DNA of 64,000 nucleotides from CAWATZ01 sp963784995. GTDB lineage: Bacteria; Planctomycetota; Planctomycetia; Gemmatales; Gemmataceae. The DNA lies in assembly GCA_963784995.1 (NCBI GenBank), contig CAWATZ010000006.1:992001-1056000 (forward strand). Reading direction: 5' to 3'. The translations under genes were made by a program, and so were the position numbers. Position 1 is the first letter of the stretch. Each line of letters starts with the position of its first letter. Under the pieces are notes generated by a model, which was not told where the DNA came from, did no database searches, and saw only the letters and a list, made by a program, of their open reading frames with translations. Shown piece by piece: positions 7,732-15,915 of this stretch.

Positions 7732-7973
7732 CCACAATGTACACGCACTTCAGCGATCTGGCGAAGGAGGTCCAGCCGCCCGACAAGGGCATCCTGAGCC
7801 GCACGCTGTACAACGACGACCGACTTAAGGCGGTCGCCTTCGGCTTCGCCCAAGGCGAGGAACTGTCCGAACACACCGCTTCCATGCCCGCCATCCTGCA
7901 CTTTCTCCAGGGCGAGGCCCTGCTAACGCTCGGCGACGACCGGCACGAGGCGAAGGCCGGCCGTGGCGATTGA
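7728..7973 (+). CDS. Cupin-domain protein, copy 2, truncated C-terminus
   Basis: This 81-residue product begins MTTMYTHFSDLAKEVQPPDK and carries the cupin core (AFGFAQGEELSEHTASMPAI, HFLQGEALLTLGDDRHEAKA). The ATG overlaps the stop of the methyltransferase (ATGA), so the two genes are translationally coupled. Compared with copy 1 at 3375 it stops early at a TGA and lacks the WVYMPTDLRHSI strand. The following 75 bases in another frame read AAVLVEVGTDHHLAEPEPLA, which looks like the tail of a different protein. The gene has probably recombined or lost its end. It may still fold as a short single-domain cupin. Confidence 0.65.
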   Translation: MTTMYTHFSDLAKEVQPPDKGILSRTLYNDDRLKAVAFGFAQGEELSEHTASMPAILHFLQGEALLTLGDDRHEAKAGRGD

Positions 7974-8172
7974 CCTGAACAGCGGCGGCGGGCAGCCGTG
8001 CTGGTCGAGGTCGGGACGGATCACCACCTGGCCGAACCGGAGCCGCTGGCGGCGACGTTGCAGGCTTGCAGCGCCAACTGAAGTCAGGCTGACCGCCGCC
8101 GAGATGCCTGACTCGGCGACCTGGGCACCCTCGGTGTGACAAGAAAGTCGAGCAACTGAAGAAAGAAGAACA

Positions 8173-9210
8173 ATGACTCTCCCAAGAATGACCTGGGGCT
8201 TGGCCCTCTCCTTTATCGTGGCTTCCACCGCCTCGGCCCAACACCAGATCGTTTGCTCTGGCGAGGCCGCAGGCGGATACGCCGCCTTCCCCGACATTTG
8301 CCGCCTCAAGAACGGCGATCTTTACTGCGTCTTCTACTCCGGTTACGGCCATGTCTCCACGCCCAATGAGAAGTGGCTCAAGGGCGGGCGCATCCTGGCC
8401 GTGCGCTCCACGGACAATGGCAAGACATGGAGCAAGCCGGTCGTCGCCATCGACACGGACCTGGACGACCGTGATCCGTCCGTCGCCTGCCTCAAGGACG
8501 GCATGCTCCTGCTGAACTGGTTCACGGTCCAGAAGAATCAAGCCGCCGTCAGGCTTGCCCGCTCGACCGACAACGGCAAGACCTGGAGCGAGCCGGTTCA
8601 ACTCAAGCTCGACTCTCCGTACTCGTTCGCCTGCTCCTCACCTGTGCGCCAACTTGCCGATGGCTTTTTGATCCTGGGCCTGTACTGCGAGGACGAGAAG
8701 ACGAAGAAGACCTTCGGGGCCACGGTCAGGTCCAGCGACGGCGGCAAGACCTGGAAAGACCTGGCGTACATCGGCGAGAAGGCCGACATCTATCTCGACG
8801 CCGAAACAGACGTGGTGCCCCTGAAGGACGGCAAGCTGCTGGCAGCGCTCCGCTCATCCAAGGTGGACATGCACTACGCCGTCTCGGAGGATTCCGGCAA
8901 GACCTGGGGGCCGGTGAAGTCCTTCGGCTTCAAGGGGCACTGCCCGTACTTCCTGCGCCACAGCAGCGGCGTCATCCTCCTGGGCCATCGGGTGCCAGCC
9001 ACTTCACTCCACTGGGCCGCTGACGAGGGCAAGACGTGGAACGGCCCGGTGAAGATTGACACCGTGGGCGGTGCTTACCCCAGCATGGTCGAGTTGCCGG
9101 ACGGTCTGGTGTACTGCGTCTACTACGAGGAAGGCAAGGGATCGAGCATTCGAGCCGTGCGACTGCGGGTGGACACGAAGGGCGTGGCAGTCGTGGGGGA
9201 GAAGGACTGA
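8173..9210 (+). CDS. Secreted sialidase-family (BNR/Asp-box) protein
   Basis: This 345-residue protein has a signal peptide (MTLPRMTWGLALSFIVASTA, cut after SAQ). It has at least four Asp-box motifs: STDNGKTWSKP, STDNGKTWSEP, SSDGGKTWKDL and SEDSGKTWGPV, with a fifth variant AADEGKTWNGP. These are the hallmarks of a six-bladed exo-alpha-sialidase-like beta-propeller. An early Arg-containing strand and RDPSVACLKDGMLL resemble the family. Planctomycetes encode many such enzymes, and the substrate need not be sialic acid. It is exported and probably periplasmic or surface-bound. It is a single gene, about 200 bases downstream of the cupin. Confidence 0.88.
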   Translation: MTLPRMTWGLALSFIVASTASAQHQIVCSGEAAGGYAAFPDICRLKNGDLYCVFYSGYGHVSTPNEKWLKGGRILAVRSTDNGKTWSKPVVAIDTDLDDRDPSVACLKDGMLLLNWFTVQKNQAAVRLARSTDNGKTWSEPVQLKLDSPYSFACSSPVRQLADGFLILGLYCEDEKTKKTFGATVRSSDGGKTWKDLAYIGEKADIYLDAETDVVPLKDGKLLAALRSSKVDMHYAVSEDSGKTWGPVKSFGFKGHCPYFLRHSSGVILLGHRVPATSLHWAADEGKTWNGPVKIDTVGGAYPSMVELPDGLVYCVYYEEGKGSSIRAVRLRVDTKGVAVVGEKD

Positions 9211-9308
9211 ATGGGATACAATGACAGCACCGTGGCTCATTCCAAGTATGGGCAGCGAGCCTTTGACTGCGCACTGCTATCAAGCAGCTTTTTTCAGAGT
9301 ATCAAGCA

Positions 9309-9896
9309 ATGAACAACATGAATCCGAAAGTTGATGCTTTCTTGAGTAAGGCCAAGACGTGGCAGTCGGAATTCCGCAAATTGAGAACAATCGTTCTCGA
9401 CTGCGGGCTGACCGAAGCATTGAAGTGGGGTGTGCCCTGTTACACGTTTGAGAAAAGCAACGTCGTGTTGATACATGGATTCAAGGAATACTGTGCGCTT
9501 CTGTTCGTCAAAGGTGCCTTGCTAAATGATGCCAAGGGCATTCTGGTCCAACAAACGGAGAATGTGCAGGCGGCTCGCCAGATTCGGTTCACCAATGTCC
9601 GGGAAATTGATGAGATGGAGACAACTCTGAAAGACTATGTTCACGAAGCCATTGAAGTGGAAAAGGCCGGTTTGAAAGTAAACTTGAAGAAGACCTCGGA
9701 ATTCACACTTCCTGTCGAATTCAAAAGGAAATTGGACGAAATCCCTGCCTTGAAAACTGCATTTGACGCATTGACCCCGGGACGGCAACGAGCATACCTT
9801 CTCTTTTTTTCTTCACCCAAACAAGCCAAAACCCGTGAGTCGAGGGTTGCGAAATGTATCCAGCAGATTCTCGATGGGAAGGGATTAAACAATTAG
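9309..9896 (+). CDS. YdeI/OmdA-family (DUF1801-type) protein, low GC
   Basis: This 195-residue protein has an N-terminal DUF1801-like domain (KVDAFLSKAKTWQSEF, EALKWGVPCYTFEKSNVVLI) and a C-terminal OmdA-type domain (EFTLPVEFKRKLDEI, LTPGRQRAYLLFFSSPKQAK, TRESRVAKCIQQILDGKG). The biochemical function is unknown; E. coli YdeI links to stress and polymyxin resistance. Codon use is clearly more AT-rich than all neighbours (many AAA, TTG, ATT, GAA), which indicates recent horizontal acquisition. It is an intact gene. Confidence 0.88.
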   Translation: MNNMNPKVDAFLSKAKTWQSEFRKLRTIVLDCGLTEALKWGVPCYTFEKSNVVLIHGFKEYCALLFVKGALLNDAKGILVQQTENVQAARQIRFTNVREIDEMETTLKDYVHEAIEVEKAGLKVNLKKTSEFTLPVEFKRKLDEIPALKTAFDALTPGRQRAYLLFFSSPKQAKTRESRVAKCIQQILDGKGLNN

Positions 9897-10312
9897 CACA
9901 GTCGGCGAGAGAATAGACTGCCTGCAAACATGGGGGGGCACCTGCTGGTCGGCAAGTGGACGAGAGCATGAAAACCATCAACCGCTGGTTTCAACCAAAG
10001 GCCAGCACGCAAACTGAAGCGAGGCATCGCCGCCGTGGAGCATGGCGATCACGGACTCTGGAAGGAGGCCGTTGACGAACGCCTGAAAGAGCAGAAAGAA
10101 GGAGCCAGGGCCAAAGGCCGTTGTCAGCCCGCATGACGGCTGCAATAATTCAAGTGGCTTCTCAAGAAGGGTCGAGGGGTAGCTTCCCCCGAAGACGCCC
10201 GCCAACCGGCTGGGTCGCAGCACGGTGGTCAAGAAGCGGTAGCCGCAAGGCTACGACGAGGAGGCGGTTTGGTGCCGCTTCCGCTCTTTGGCACCGAACC
10301 GCAGGTGAGGTC
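9897..10312. other. Non-coding stretch
   Basis: I find no supported gene in these roughly 415 bases. Short open frames lack motifs. The right end provides CAGGTGAGGTC, the ribosome-binding site for the Tat-signal protein at 10313. Confidence 0.45.
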
Positions 10313-11236
10313 ATGTCCTTCCCAACCCGACGCACTTTTCTTCAGACCGCTCTTGCCGCAGCCGCTTCTCTGTTCCTGCCGGGGTTTCTGCTCGCCAGGA
10401 GAAATCCCAGTTCGTTCTGGTTTCTGCACACGCCAACCGGGGATTCCTGGGCCGTGGACGATCCCGTGGCCTGGTCGCTGGCAAAAGCACGCCAGCCGAT
10501 CCTCGAACGTGCCCGTGAGCGGTTGCTGACGCTCGACGCCGCCGACCCGCAGCGGGTGATCCGGCTCGTCACCCGGCGATGCCAGTTGAACCTGCTTGAG
10601 CTTCGGCCTGAACAAGTCGTGGTCCACCATTGGGGCCAGCAGGGTCGAGCCGATTTGCGACCCTTCTTCAAGCAGCACGGACTGGCGAGAAAGGGCGTGA
10701 GGGTCGTCCTGCTCGACCGCAAGCGGGAAGCCACTACGGTCCAGACCGGCGATGCCTTCCTTTACGGAGAGCGACTGGCCGACAGCTTCCCGCTCCGTGT
10801 TTACCTGGAGAAATGGCGACGGCGAAATATCGAGGAGACGGACGATTGGCAGGCAGCGCCCGACACCTTCTCCGGCTTCGTTTGGCAAGGCGTTGAGGCG
10901 AACGGCATCCCCTGGGCAGCGTTGAAGTCGGCCTGGCGGCGAACAACCCCGATGCTTTGCTTGAACTGCGCTGCGCCGACCCTCTTGACCAACTTCGGCC
11001 TGCCTCAGTGGGGGATGTTCAACCGACAGGCCCGGTTCCTTCACGCCTGTGGACGATGCCAGAGGCGTTTTCAGGATGATTCGATTGACCGCTTTGACGT
11101 GGAAAGATGGCTGCTGTCGAATCTCGACGCTGAGGTTTTGCCCGACTTCATCTTGTGGATGGGCAAGCCGGTGCCGTGGAAGCCGCCGCCGAGCGAACCG
11201 CACTTGCGCAGCACGAGCGAAACAAAGACCCCATGA
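10313..11236 (+). CDS. Tat-signal hypothetical protein with a CxxC pair
   Basis: I place the start at 10313 (MSFPTRRTFLQTALAAAASL), which gives a twin-arginine signal and has GTGAGG upstream. The frame is open from 10121, but without similarity. The mature protein of about 280 residues contains RRCQLNLLELRPEQVVVHHW, SFPLRVYLEKWRRRNIEETD, a CLNCAAP motif and a CGRCQ motif, suggesting a bound metal. I do not recognise the family. Its stop overlaps the start of the phosphatase remnant (ATGA at 11233), so the two were cotranslated. Confidence 0.7.
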   Translation: MSFPTRRTFLQTALAAAASLFLPGFLLARRNPSSFWFLHTPTGDSWAVDDPVAWSLAKARQPILERARERLLTLDAADPQRVIRLVTRRCQLNLLELRPEQVVVHHWGQQGRADLRPFFKQHGLARKGVRVVLLDRKREATTVQTGDAFLYGERLADSFPLRVYLEKWRRRNIEETDDWQAAPDTFSGFVWQGVEANGIPWAALKSAWRRTTPMLCLNCAAPTLLTNFGLPQWGMFNRQARFLHACGRCQRRFQDDSIDRFDVERWLLSNLDAEVLPDFILWMGKPVPWKPPPSEPHLRSTSETKTP

Positions 11237-11772
11237 CCGAAAGACGCAGCATCGCCATCGGAGACGTTCACGGCTGCTCGGCGGCACTGGCCGGCCTGGT
11301 CCTGGCCATCGACCCCTGGGCGACTCCATCGACCGGGGGCCGGACAGGCAAGGCGTGCTGGAGCAGGTGATCCACGTGGCCAGGCGCTGTACCGTGGTGC
11401 TGCTGGGGAACCACGAGGAGATGTTGCTCGCCGCCCTCGAAGGGCTGTCCGAACTGCGCTACCGGCTCAAGTTCGGGGGCACGGAGGCCCTGGCTTCCTG
11501 CGGCTACCAAGGCGGGCCGGAACTTCGCCCTGCCGACCTGCCGGCCTTGATCCCGTCGAGCATCTTCAGTTCATCAAGGGCTGCCGGGACTCTTTCGAGA
11601 CGGTGCGGCACATCTTCGTCCACGCCTGCTACGAACCCGACCGACCGCTCCACGAGCAACAGTGGGGCGGACTGAGGTGGGCCTCCTTGCCGCCGGCTGG
11701 CTCACGACACTGGAAGGCGATTCCGGGAAGGTCTGGCAGGCGAACTTGGCGGGGCAGGTGCGACCGGCTTGA
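11233..11772 (+). pseudogene. Broken Ser/Thr-type metallophosphoesterase
   Basis: The first frame reads RRSIAIGDVHGCSAALAGLV, the GDxHG metal-binding motif. One frameshift near 11325 is followed by GDSIDRGPDRQGVLEQVIHV (GDxxDRG) and VVLLGNHEEMLLAALEG (GNHE). A second shift near 11555 leads to FIKGCRDSFETVRHIFVHAC. A third near 11680 leads to AAGWLTTLEGDSGKVWQANL and a stop at 11770. The part carrying the family's GH-T/S motif is missing, so there is an internal deletion as well as indels. The calcineurin-like phosphatase is therefore inactive. Confidence 0.85.
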
Positions 11773-11876
11773 GCGAGGCGAAAGCGGCGTTGTATAGCAA
11801 TCTCGTTCTCATGACCCCCAGCTACAGCCGGCACCGGCAGCCTGGCTCGAATGAACCGTTGAGCGGGTCTTTTGCT

Positions 11877-11918
11877 CTTCCGAATTCTTCCGAATTGCGA
11901 AAAGGCCGAATTCGGAAG
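11877..11918. repeat. 11-bp inverted repeat
   Basis: CTTCCGAATTC (11877-11887) and GAATTCGGAAG (11908-11918) are exact inverted copies around a 20-base spacer in AT-richer DNA just inside the island end. The function is unknown. Confidence 0.5.
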
Positions 11919-12061
11919 TTCTTGATTTCCAAGGGCTTACAAGAATGGCATTTGCCACGTTTGACTACGATTGACTAAGGGAGCCCGTCTGCGTAACATG
12001 AAGGTGCATAAAGGCTTTCAGCATCGAGAAAGCTCGGCCAAGGATTGATCGACACGCTGGG

Positions 12062-12094
12062 GGTCACTGGTTCAAGTCCAGTAGCGCCCACTCC
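12062..12094 (+). other. tRNA 3'-end fragment (attachment-site remnant)
   Basis: The stretch contains a T-arm (ACTGG, loop TTCAAGT, CCAGT), then AGCGCCC as the 3' acceptor strand and A as discriminator. No matching 5' half with GGGCGCT or D/anticodon arms lies upstream, so this is not a complete tRNA. A tRNA 3' end next to an integrase tail is the classical footprint of site-specific integration. Confidence 0.75.
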
Positions 12095-12097
12095 TTG

Positions 12098-12136
12098 ACA
12101 CCCGCTGACAGGACTTGTCAGCGGGTGTTTTCTTTT
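12098..12136 (+). terminator. Intrinsic terminator beyond the tRNA fragment
   Basis: A perfect 13-bp stem (12098-12110 with 12116-12128, loop of five bases) is followed by TTTTCTTTT. It is probably the original tRNA terminator carried with the attachment site. Confidence 0.85.
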
Positions 12137-12391
12137 GTCAGGACAAGGACTTACGGCGAGCGAGCCCATCTCTTCCCCCTGCCGGTCATCATCCACCGAA
12201 ATGACAGGGAATGTCTTCGGTAGCACCAACTTGTCAGGAGTTGGTGCAACCATTGGTGCAACGGTTCGCGGTTTGGCCCCTTCCGTCCCGTTCGCGCGGG
12301 CGGCTTCCGCCTCGGTCTGGGGTCGCTGGAGGGAGAGGGCCGGCAGAGCATCCAGGGCACTGCGCACGTCCAGCAAGGCGGGATCGGTGCA
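12130..12391 (-). pseudogene. C-terminal tail of a tyrosine recombinase (integrase)
   Basis: On the minus strand the frame reads TDPALLDVRSALDALPALSL, followed by a low-complexity linker and SLAVSPCPDKRKHPL. This resembles the tails of planctomycete phage-type integrases downstream of the catalytic Tyr (YTHP-LLDV). No catalytic domain precedes it, because the upstream DNA does not encode the family. It is a remnant of the island's integrase beside the tRNA fragment. Confidence 0.6.
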
Positions 12392-12691
12392 GACGGTCGT
12401 GGGTTCAAGCCGGGGCGGGGACGCCCGGTTCGTCCTGCTCTGTGTTACGGGGGGAGGGATCGTGCTTGCCACCTGACAGGTAGAATAGTGCCCGCCACGG
12501 GGAAGCGGCGGTCGGGCAAAAAAAGGTCCCGCTCACCTTCCGGCGAGCGGGGTCAGTTGATGTAACGATGTCAAGTTGGCGATGCACCTTAAATGCACCG
12601 TAACCCATGAAATGCACCGTATACCATGCTTTTTTCGGATGTTTTTTCTTGCCACAAGTCATTATTTTTCAAAAACTTGTGGAAGTTAGTG

Positions 12692-13894
12692 TCATCGGTC
12701 AACCTCTCCCATGACGATGTCGATGCTGCCGACGATGGCCGGCACGTCGGCGATCAGGCAGCCGCGGCAGATCTCGTCGGTGACGCACAGGTTGCAGAAA
12801 CTCGACGACCGGGCCCGCACCCGCAGCGGCACCGCGTCCTTGCTGGGCCGGCCGACCACGTAAAAGCCCATCTGGCCGCGCGGGCACTCCGTCTCGACGT
12901 AGGCCTCGCCGGCCGACAGGTGCTTGGGGGGGTCGATCCGGTGCGAGCCCTGGGCGGTCGGGTAGCGCTGCAGCGACTGCTCCACCAGCTTGATGCTCTC
13001 GATCACCTCGCGCATCCGCACGTAGAAGCGGTGCCAGCAGTCGCCGATCACCGCCTCGGGCGGGGCCTCGGGGAAGGGCGGAATGATGGCGTTGAACTGG
13101 TAGGTCTCGTAGCCGCAGTACGGCTCGATCTTGCGCAGGTCCCATTCGGGATCGCCCTTCTCGCGATTGAGCGAGCCGCGCAGCATCGGTCCGGTGCAAC
13201 CGTGGTTGATGGCCAGGTCGCGGTCCATGATGCCGATGCTGGCCGTGCGCTTGATGAAGATCTGGTTGCGGGTCAGCAGCGTGTGATATTCCTCGATGCG
13301 CGGCTTGAGATATTTCAGGAAGTCCTGGCAGCGCTGCACCCAACCCTCCGGCAGGTCGTCGTGGACGCCGCCGATGGTGATGTAGCTGTAGGTCAGGCGG
13401 GCGCCGCAGACCTCCTCGAACAGGTCGAGGATCATCTCGCGCTCGCGGAAGGCGTACAGGAACGGGCTGAAGGTGCCGAGGTCCAGGCCGTACGCCCCCA
13501 TGCCGACCAGGTGGCTGGCGATCCGGTTCATCTCGGCGATGATGACCCGGATGACCTGGGCTTTCTCGTGCAGCTTCATGCCGCAGAGCTTTTCGACCGC
13601 CAGGGCGAAGGCCAGGTTCATGTTCATCCCGGCCAGGTAATCCATGCGGTCGGTGTAGGGGATGTACTGGATCGGCGTCACGTTCTCGCCGATCTTCTCG
13701 GCGCAGCGGTGCAGATAGCCCAGGTGCGGCGCCACCTCGGAGATGATCTCGCCATCGGTGCGCAAGACCAGCCGCAGCACGCCGTGCGTACTGGGATGCT
13801 GCGGACCCATGTTGACCAACATTTCATCGGTGCGAACGTCGAACTCGACGAGGGTCTGGTCCTGGTTCTGGGGCGGCAAAGTAGCGGTGGCCAT
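12692..13894 (-). CDS. nuoD: NADH-quinone oxidoreductase subunit D
   Basis: This full-length 400-residue protein of the 49-kDa subunit family is recognisable by NMGPQHPSTHGVLRLVLRTD near residue 28, EVAPHLGYLHRCAEKIGEN, IPYTDRMDYLAGMNMNLAFA and the C-terminal IDIVMGEVDR. Together with NuoB it forms the quinone-binding cavity of Complex I in the peripheral arm. It is the last gene of the visible operon; the remaining nuo genes (E, F, G, H, J-N) do not follow. It lies 70 bases after nuoC. Confidence 0.97.
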   Translation of the reverse strand: MATATLPPQNQDQTLVEFDVRTDEMLVNMGPQHPSTHGVLRLVLRTDGEIISEVAPHLGYLHRCAEKIGENVTPIQYIPYTDRMDYLAGMNMNLAFALAVEKLCGMKLHEKAQVIRVIIAEMNRIASHLVGMGAYGLDLGTFSPFLYAFREREMILDLFEEVCGARLTYSYITIGGVHDDLPEGWVQRCQDFLKYLKPRIEEYHTLLTRNQIFIKRTASIGIMDRDLAINHGCTGPMLRGSLNREKGDPEWDLRKIEPYCGYETYQFNAIIPPFPEAPPEAVIGDCWHRFYVRMREVIESIKLVEQSLQRYPTAQGSHRIDPPKHLSAGEAYVETECPRGQMGFYVVGRPSKDAVPLRVRARSSSFCNLCVTDEICRGCLIADVPAIVGSIDIVMGEVDR

Positions 13895-13910
13895 GTGTTA
13901 CTCGTTCTCT

Positions 13911-13961
13911 TCCGCCCCGAAGGGGCGCAACAGGATAGCCCAGGGCAGCGCCCTGGGTTCC
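13911..13961. repeat. Two short GC palindromes between nuoC and nuoD
   Basis: GCCCCGAAGGGGC and CCCAGGGC-AGC-GCCCTGGG lie in tandem in the 70-base gap. Both are typical intergenic palindromes of this kind of genome. They may act as RNA-stabilising hairpins within the operon transcript. Confidence 0.6.
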
Positions 13962-13963
13962 GA

Positions 13964-14494
13964 TCAGCGTCCGCGAATGCCGTGATATTCCAGCGGATAC
14001 TCGTAATCCTTCCTCAGCGGATAGCCCACCCAATCGTCAGCCAGCAAAATCCGCGTCATGTTGGGGTGCCCCGTGAACCACACGCCGCAGAGGTCGTAGA
14101 CCTCGCGCTCGTGCCAGTCGGCCGCCCGCCAGACGCTCGTCACCGAGGGCACCTCCGGCAGCTCACCCGGTTTATTGTCCTTCCAGCGCGGCAGGATCAG
14201 CTTGAAGACGAAGCGGTGTTTCCGCTGGAAGCTGCTCAGGTGGTAAACCACTTCCAGATGCGGATCGAAGCCAGCCTTCGGAGCCTTCTTGGGATCCGGT
14301 TCCAGGTAATCGACGCCGCTGATGCAATTGAGCAGGTCGAACTGCAGCGTCTCATTGCTCTTGAGGAACCGGCAGAACGCCAGCAGGTCGGCCGGGTCGA
14401 TCACCACGAAGGGATCGGCGACCGTCAGGTTCTTCGCCTTGATCTTGGGGCCAAACTCTTTCTCGCACAGGGCGATGATGTCGGCAGATGTCAT
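13964..14494 (-). CDS. nuoC: NADH-quinone oxidoreductase subunit C
   Basis: This 30-kDa subunit family protein has about 176 residues from MTSADIIALCEKEFGPKIKA. The conserved block is WHEREVYDLCGVWFTGHPNM, then RILLADDWVGYPLRKDYEYP. I choose the start at 14494, 14 bases after the nuoB stop, rather than the open frame to 14551, which would overlap nuoB. It is part of the peripheral arm of Complex I and is not fused to NuoD as in E. coli. Confidence 0.95.
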   Translation of the reverse strand: MTSADIIALCEKEFGPKIKAKNLTVADPFVVIDPADLLAFCRFLKSNETLQFDLLNCISGVDYLEPDPKKAPKAGFDPHLEVVYHLSSFQRKHRFVFKLILPRWKDNKPGELPEVPSVTSVWRAADWHEREVYDLCGVWFTGHPNMTRILLADDWVGYPLRKDYEYPLEYHGIRGR

Positions 14495-14507
14495 GGGTTG
14501 TCTTTTC

Positions 14508-15143
14508 TCAAGCCTTGGCGGGGGTGGCCTGTTCCTTGGTTCGGCGGGCAAAGGCGTTCTGCTTCTCGACGGCCTTGACCGGGTCGGGATCGCTCAACTC
14601 GGGCGGCAGCAGCACGTAGCCGGTCCGCGACGGGATCGGCACGTCGAGCGGCTGGCCCCGGGTCAGGTCCTTCATGGCCCGCACCTTGTCCTGGATGCGC
14701 ATCAGCCCTTCGAGCAGGGCCTCGGGACGCGGCGGACAGCCTGGGACGTAGACATCGACTGGAACCACCAGATCGACGCCCTTGACCACGTTGTAGCCGT
14801 ACTTGTAGTAGGGACCGCCGCCGCAGGTGCAGGCGCCCATCGCGATCACGAACTTGGGATCGGGCATCTGGTTGTACAGCCGGCGCACCCGGCTGGCCAT
14901 CTTGAAGTTGACGGTGCCGGCCACGATCATCAGGTCGGCCTGGCGCGGCGTGGCCCGGAAGGCCCCGGCGCCAAAGCGGTCAATGTCAAAGCGGGAGGCG
15001 CCGGTGGCCATCATCTCGATGGCACAGCAGGCCAGGCCGAAGGTCATCGGCCACATGCTCGACTCGCGGGCCCAGTTGATCGCCTGTTCCAGCGACGTGG
15101 CAATGACGCTCTCGTCCCGAAATGTCCCTTCCAACCAACCCAT
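14508..15143 (-). CDS. nuoB: NADH-quinone oxidoreductase subunit B
   Basis: This 211-residue protein binds the N2 [4Fe-4S] cluster. It shows the tandem Cys motif in FGLACCAIEMMATGASRFDI, then MGACTCGGGPYYKYGYNVVK and VYVPGCPPRPEALLEGLM, supplying the four Cys ligands. The C-terminal extension (about 40 residues after LTRGQ) is longer than in E. coli. CAGGAGAACGAT precedes the ATG. Confidence 0.97.
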   Translation of the reverse strand: MGWLEGTFRDESVIATSLEQAINWARESSMWPMTFGLACCAIEMMATGASRFDIDRFGAGAFRATPRQADLMIVAGTVNFKMASRVRRLYNQMPDPKFVIAMGACTCGGGPYYKYGYNVVKGVDLVVPVDVYVPGCPPRPEALLEGLMRIQDKVRAMKDLTRGQPLDVPIPSRTGYVLLPPELSDPDPVKAVEKQNAFARRTKEQATPAKA

Positions 15144-15189
15144 ATCGTTCTCCTGTCCCCAGGCGGGGACGGTTTGCTGATCAATCAGC

Positions 15190-15231
15190 CGCTTGCGGCT
15201 TCGCGCACGCCAGCGCTAAACCGCAAGCGGC
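15190..15231. repeat. Inverted repeat between nuoA and nuoB
   Basis: CCGCTTGCGG (15190-15199) pairs with CCGCAAGCGG (15222-15231). The same core forms the longer hairpin at 58018-58064 and a half-copy near 41435, so it is a dispersed repeat family. Confidence 0.6.
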
Positions 15232-15242
15232 GGGGAACCGAG

Positions 15243-15887
15243 TTAATGCCGAGCCCCAACCAAAGGCGGCGCCTGCCCCATCGGCGGAGCGGTCCCCGGC
15301 AGCGGCGCCCCGGCCGGCCGTTCCGCCAGGGTGCTGCGCACCCAGGCCAGGTCGCCGCGACGCCACAGGTAGGCATAGCCGACCAGCAGCACGCCAAAGA
15401 ACACCGCGACTTCCAGCAGGGCCAGCCAGGCCAGCGACCGGGCCCTATGGCGGTTGACCTCGAACACTTTTTCCTTCTCCTCGTCCGGAAGGGCCTTCAG
15501 GTTCAGGGCCTGACCCCGGGCCTTCTTGCCGGTTTCCGTGCCCGAAGGAATCAGCTCGGCCACCTTTTTCCCGTACCTGTCCCACTCTTCCTCCGTCGTC
15601 GGCTTGCTGGCGGCGACGATGGAGTTGGCCTTGCCGAAGACCTCCGCCCACGGGAAGAAGAAGGCCACTTCCACGTCGAAGATCACAAACAGCAACGCCA
15701 CGACGTAGAACCGCAGATCGAACTGGATCCAGGCGCTGCCGATGGTTGGCTCGCCGCATTCGTAGATGGTCCCCTTCTCGGCCCCGGGCTTGCTGGGCCG
15801 GATGAACTTGCCGGCGACCAGATGCACGAAGATAAACCCGACGCCGATGGCCACGAACAGCAGCAGATAAGCAACCAGGGGAATCAT
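15243..15887 (-). CDS. nuoA: NADH-quinone oxidoreductase subunit A, enlarged
   Basis: The core NuoA signature is present: GTIYECGEPTIGSAWIQFDL, RFYVVALLFVIFDVEVAFFF and PWAEVFG. The three transmembrane segments are at about 3-23, 60-80 and 150-172. At 214 residues it is nearly twice the normal length. A hydrophilic insert of about 60 residues (SKPTTEEEWDRYGKKVAELI onward) lies between helices 2 and 3, and a Pro-rich tail of about 35 residues follows helix 3. It belongs to the membrane arm of Complex I. The insert faces one side of the membrane and its role is unknown. Confidence 0.93.
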   Translation of the reverse strand: MIPLVAYLLLFVAIGVGFIFVHLVAGKFIRPSKPGAEKGTIYECGEPTIGSAWIQFDLRFYVVALLFVIFDVEVAFFFPWAEVFGKANSIVAASKPTTEEEWDRYGKKVAELIPSGTETGKKARGQALNLKALPDEEKEKVFEVNRHRARSLAWLALLEVAVFFGVLLVGYAYLWRRGDLAWVRSTLAERPAGAPLPGTAPPMGQAPPLVGARH

Positions 15888-15915
15888 GCTCGGCCTTCCA
15901 TTGGAGAGGGTCTCG

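Noticed and set aside
7971..7973. A second possible selenocysteine TGA in cupin copy 2
   Set aside because: The following codons do not continue the cupin, no hairpin of SECIS type follows, and no family Cys is expected there.
12062..12094. A complete tRNA gene
   Set aside because: Only the T-arm and 3' acceptor strand are present; no D-arm, anticodon arm or 5' strand lies upstream.
12626..14578. Plus-strand open frame of 650 residues antisense to nuoC/nuoD
   Set aside because: It is the shadow of the nuo genes in high-GC codon use; it has no ribosome-binding site and low-complexity composition.
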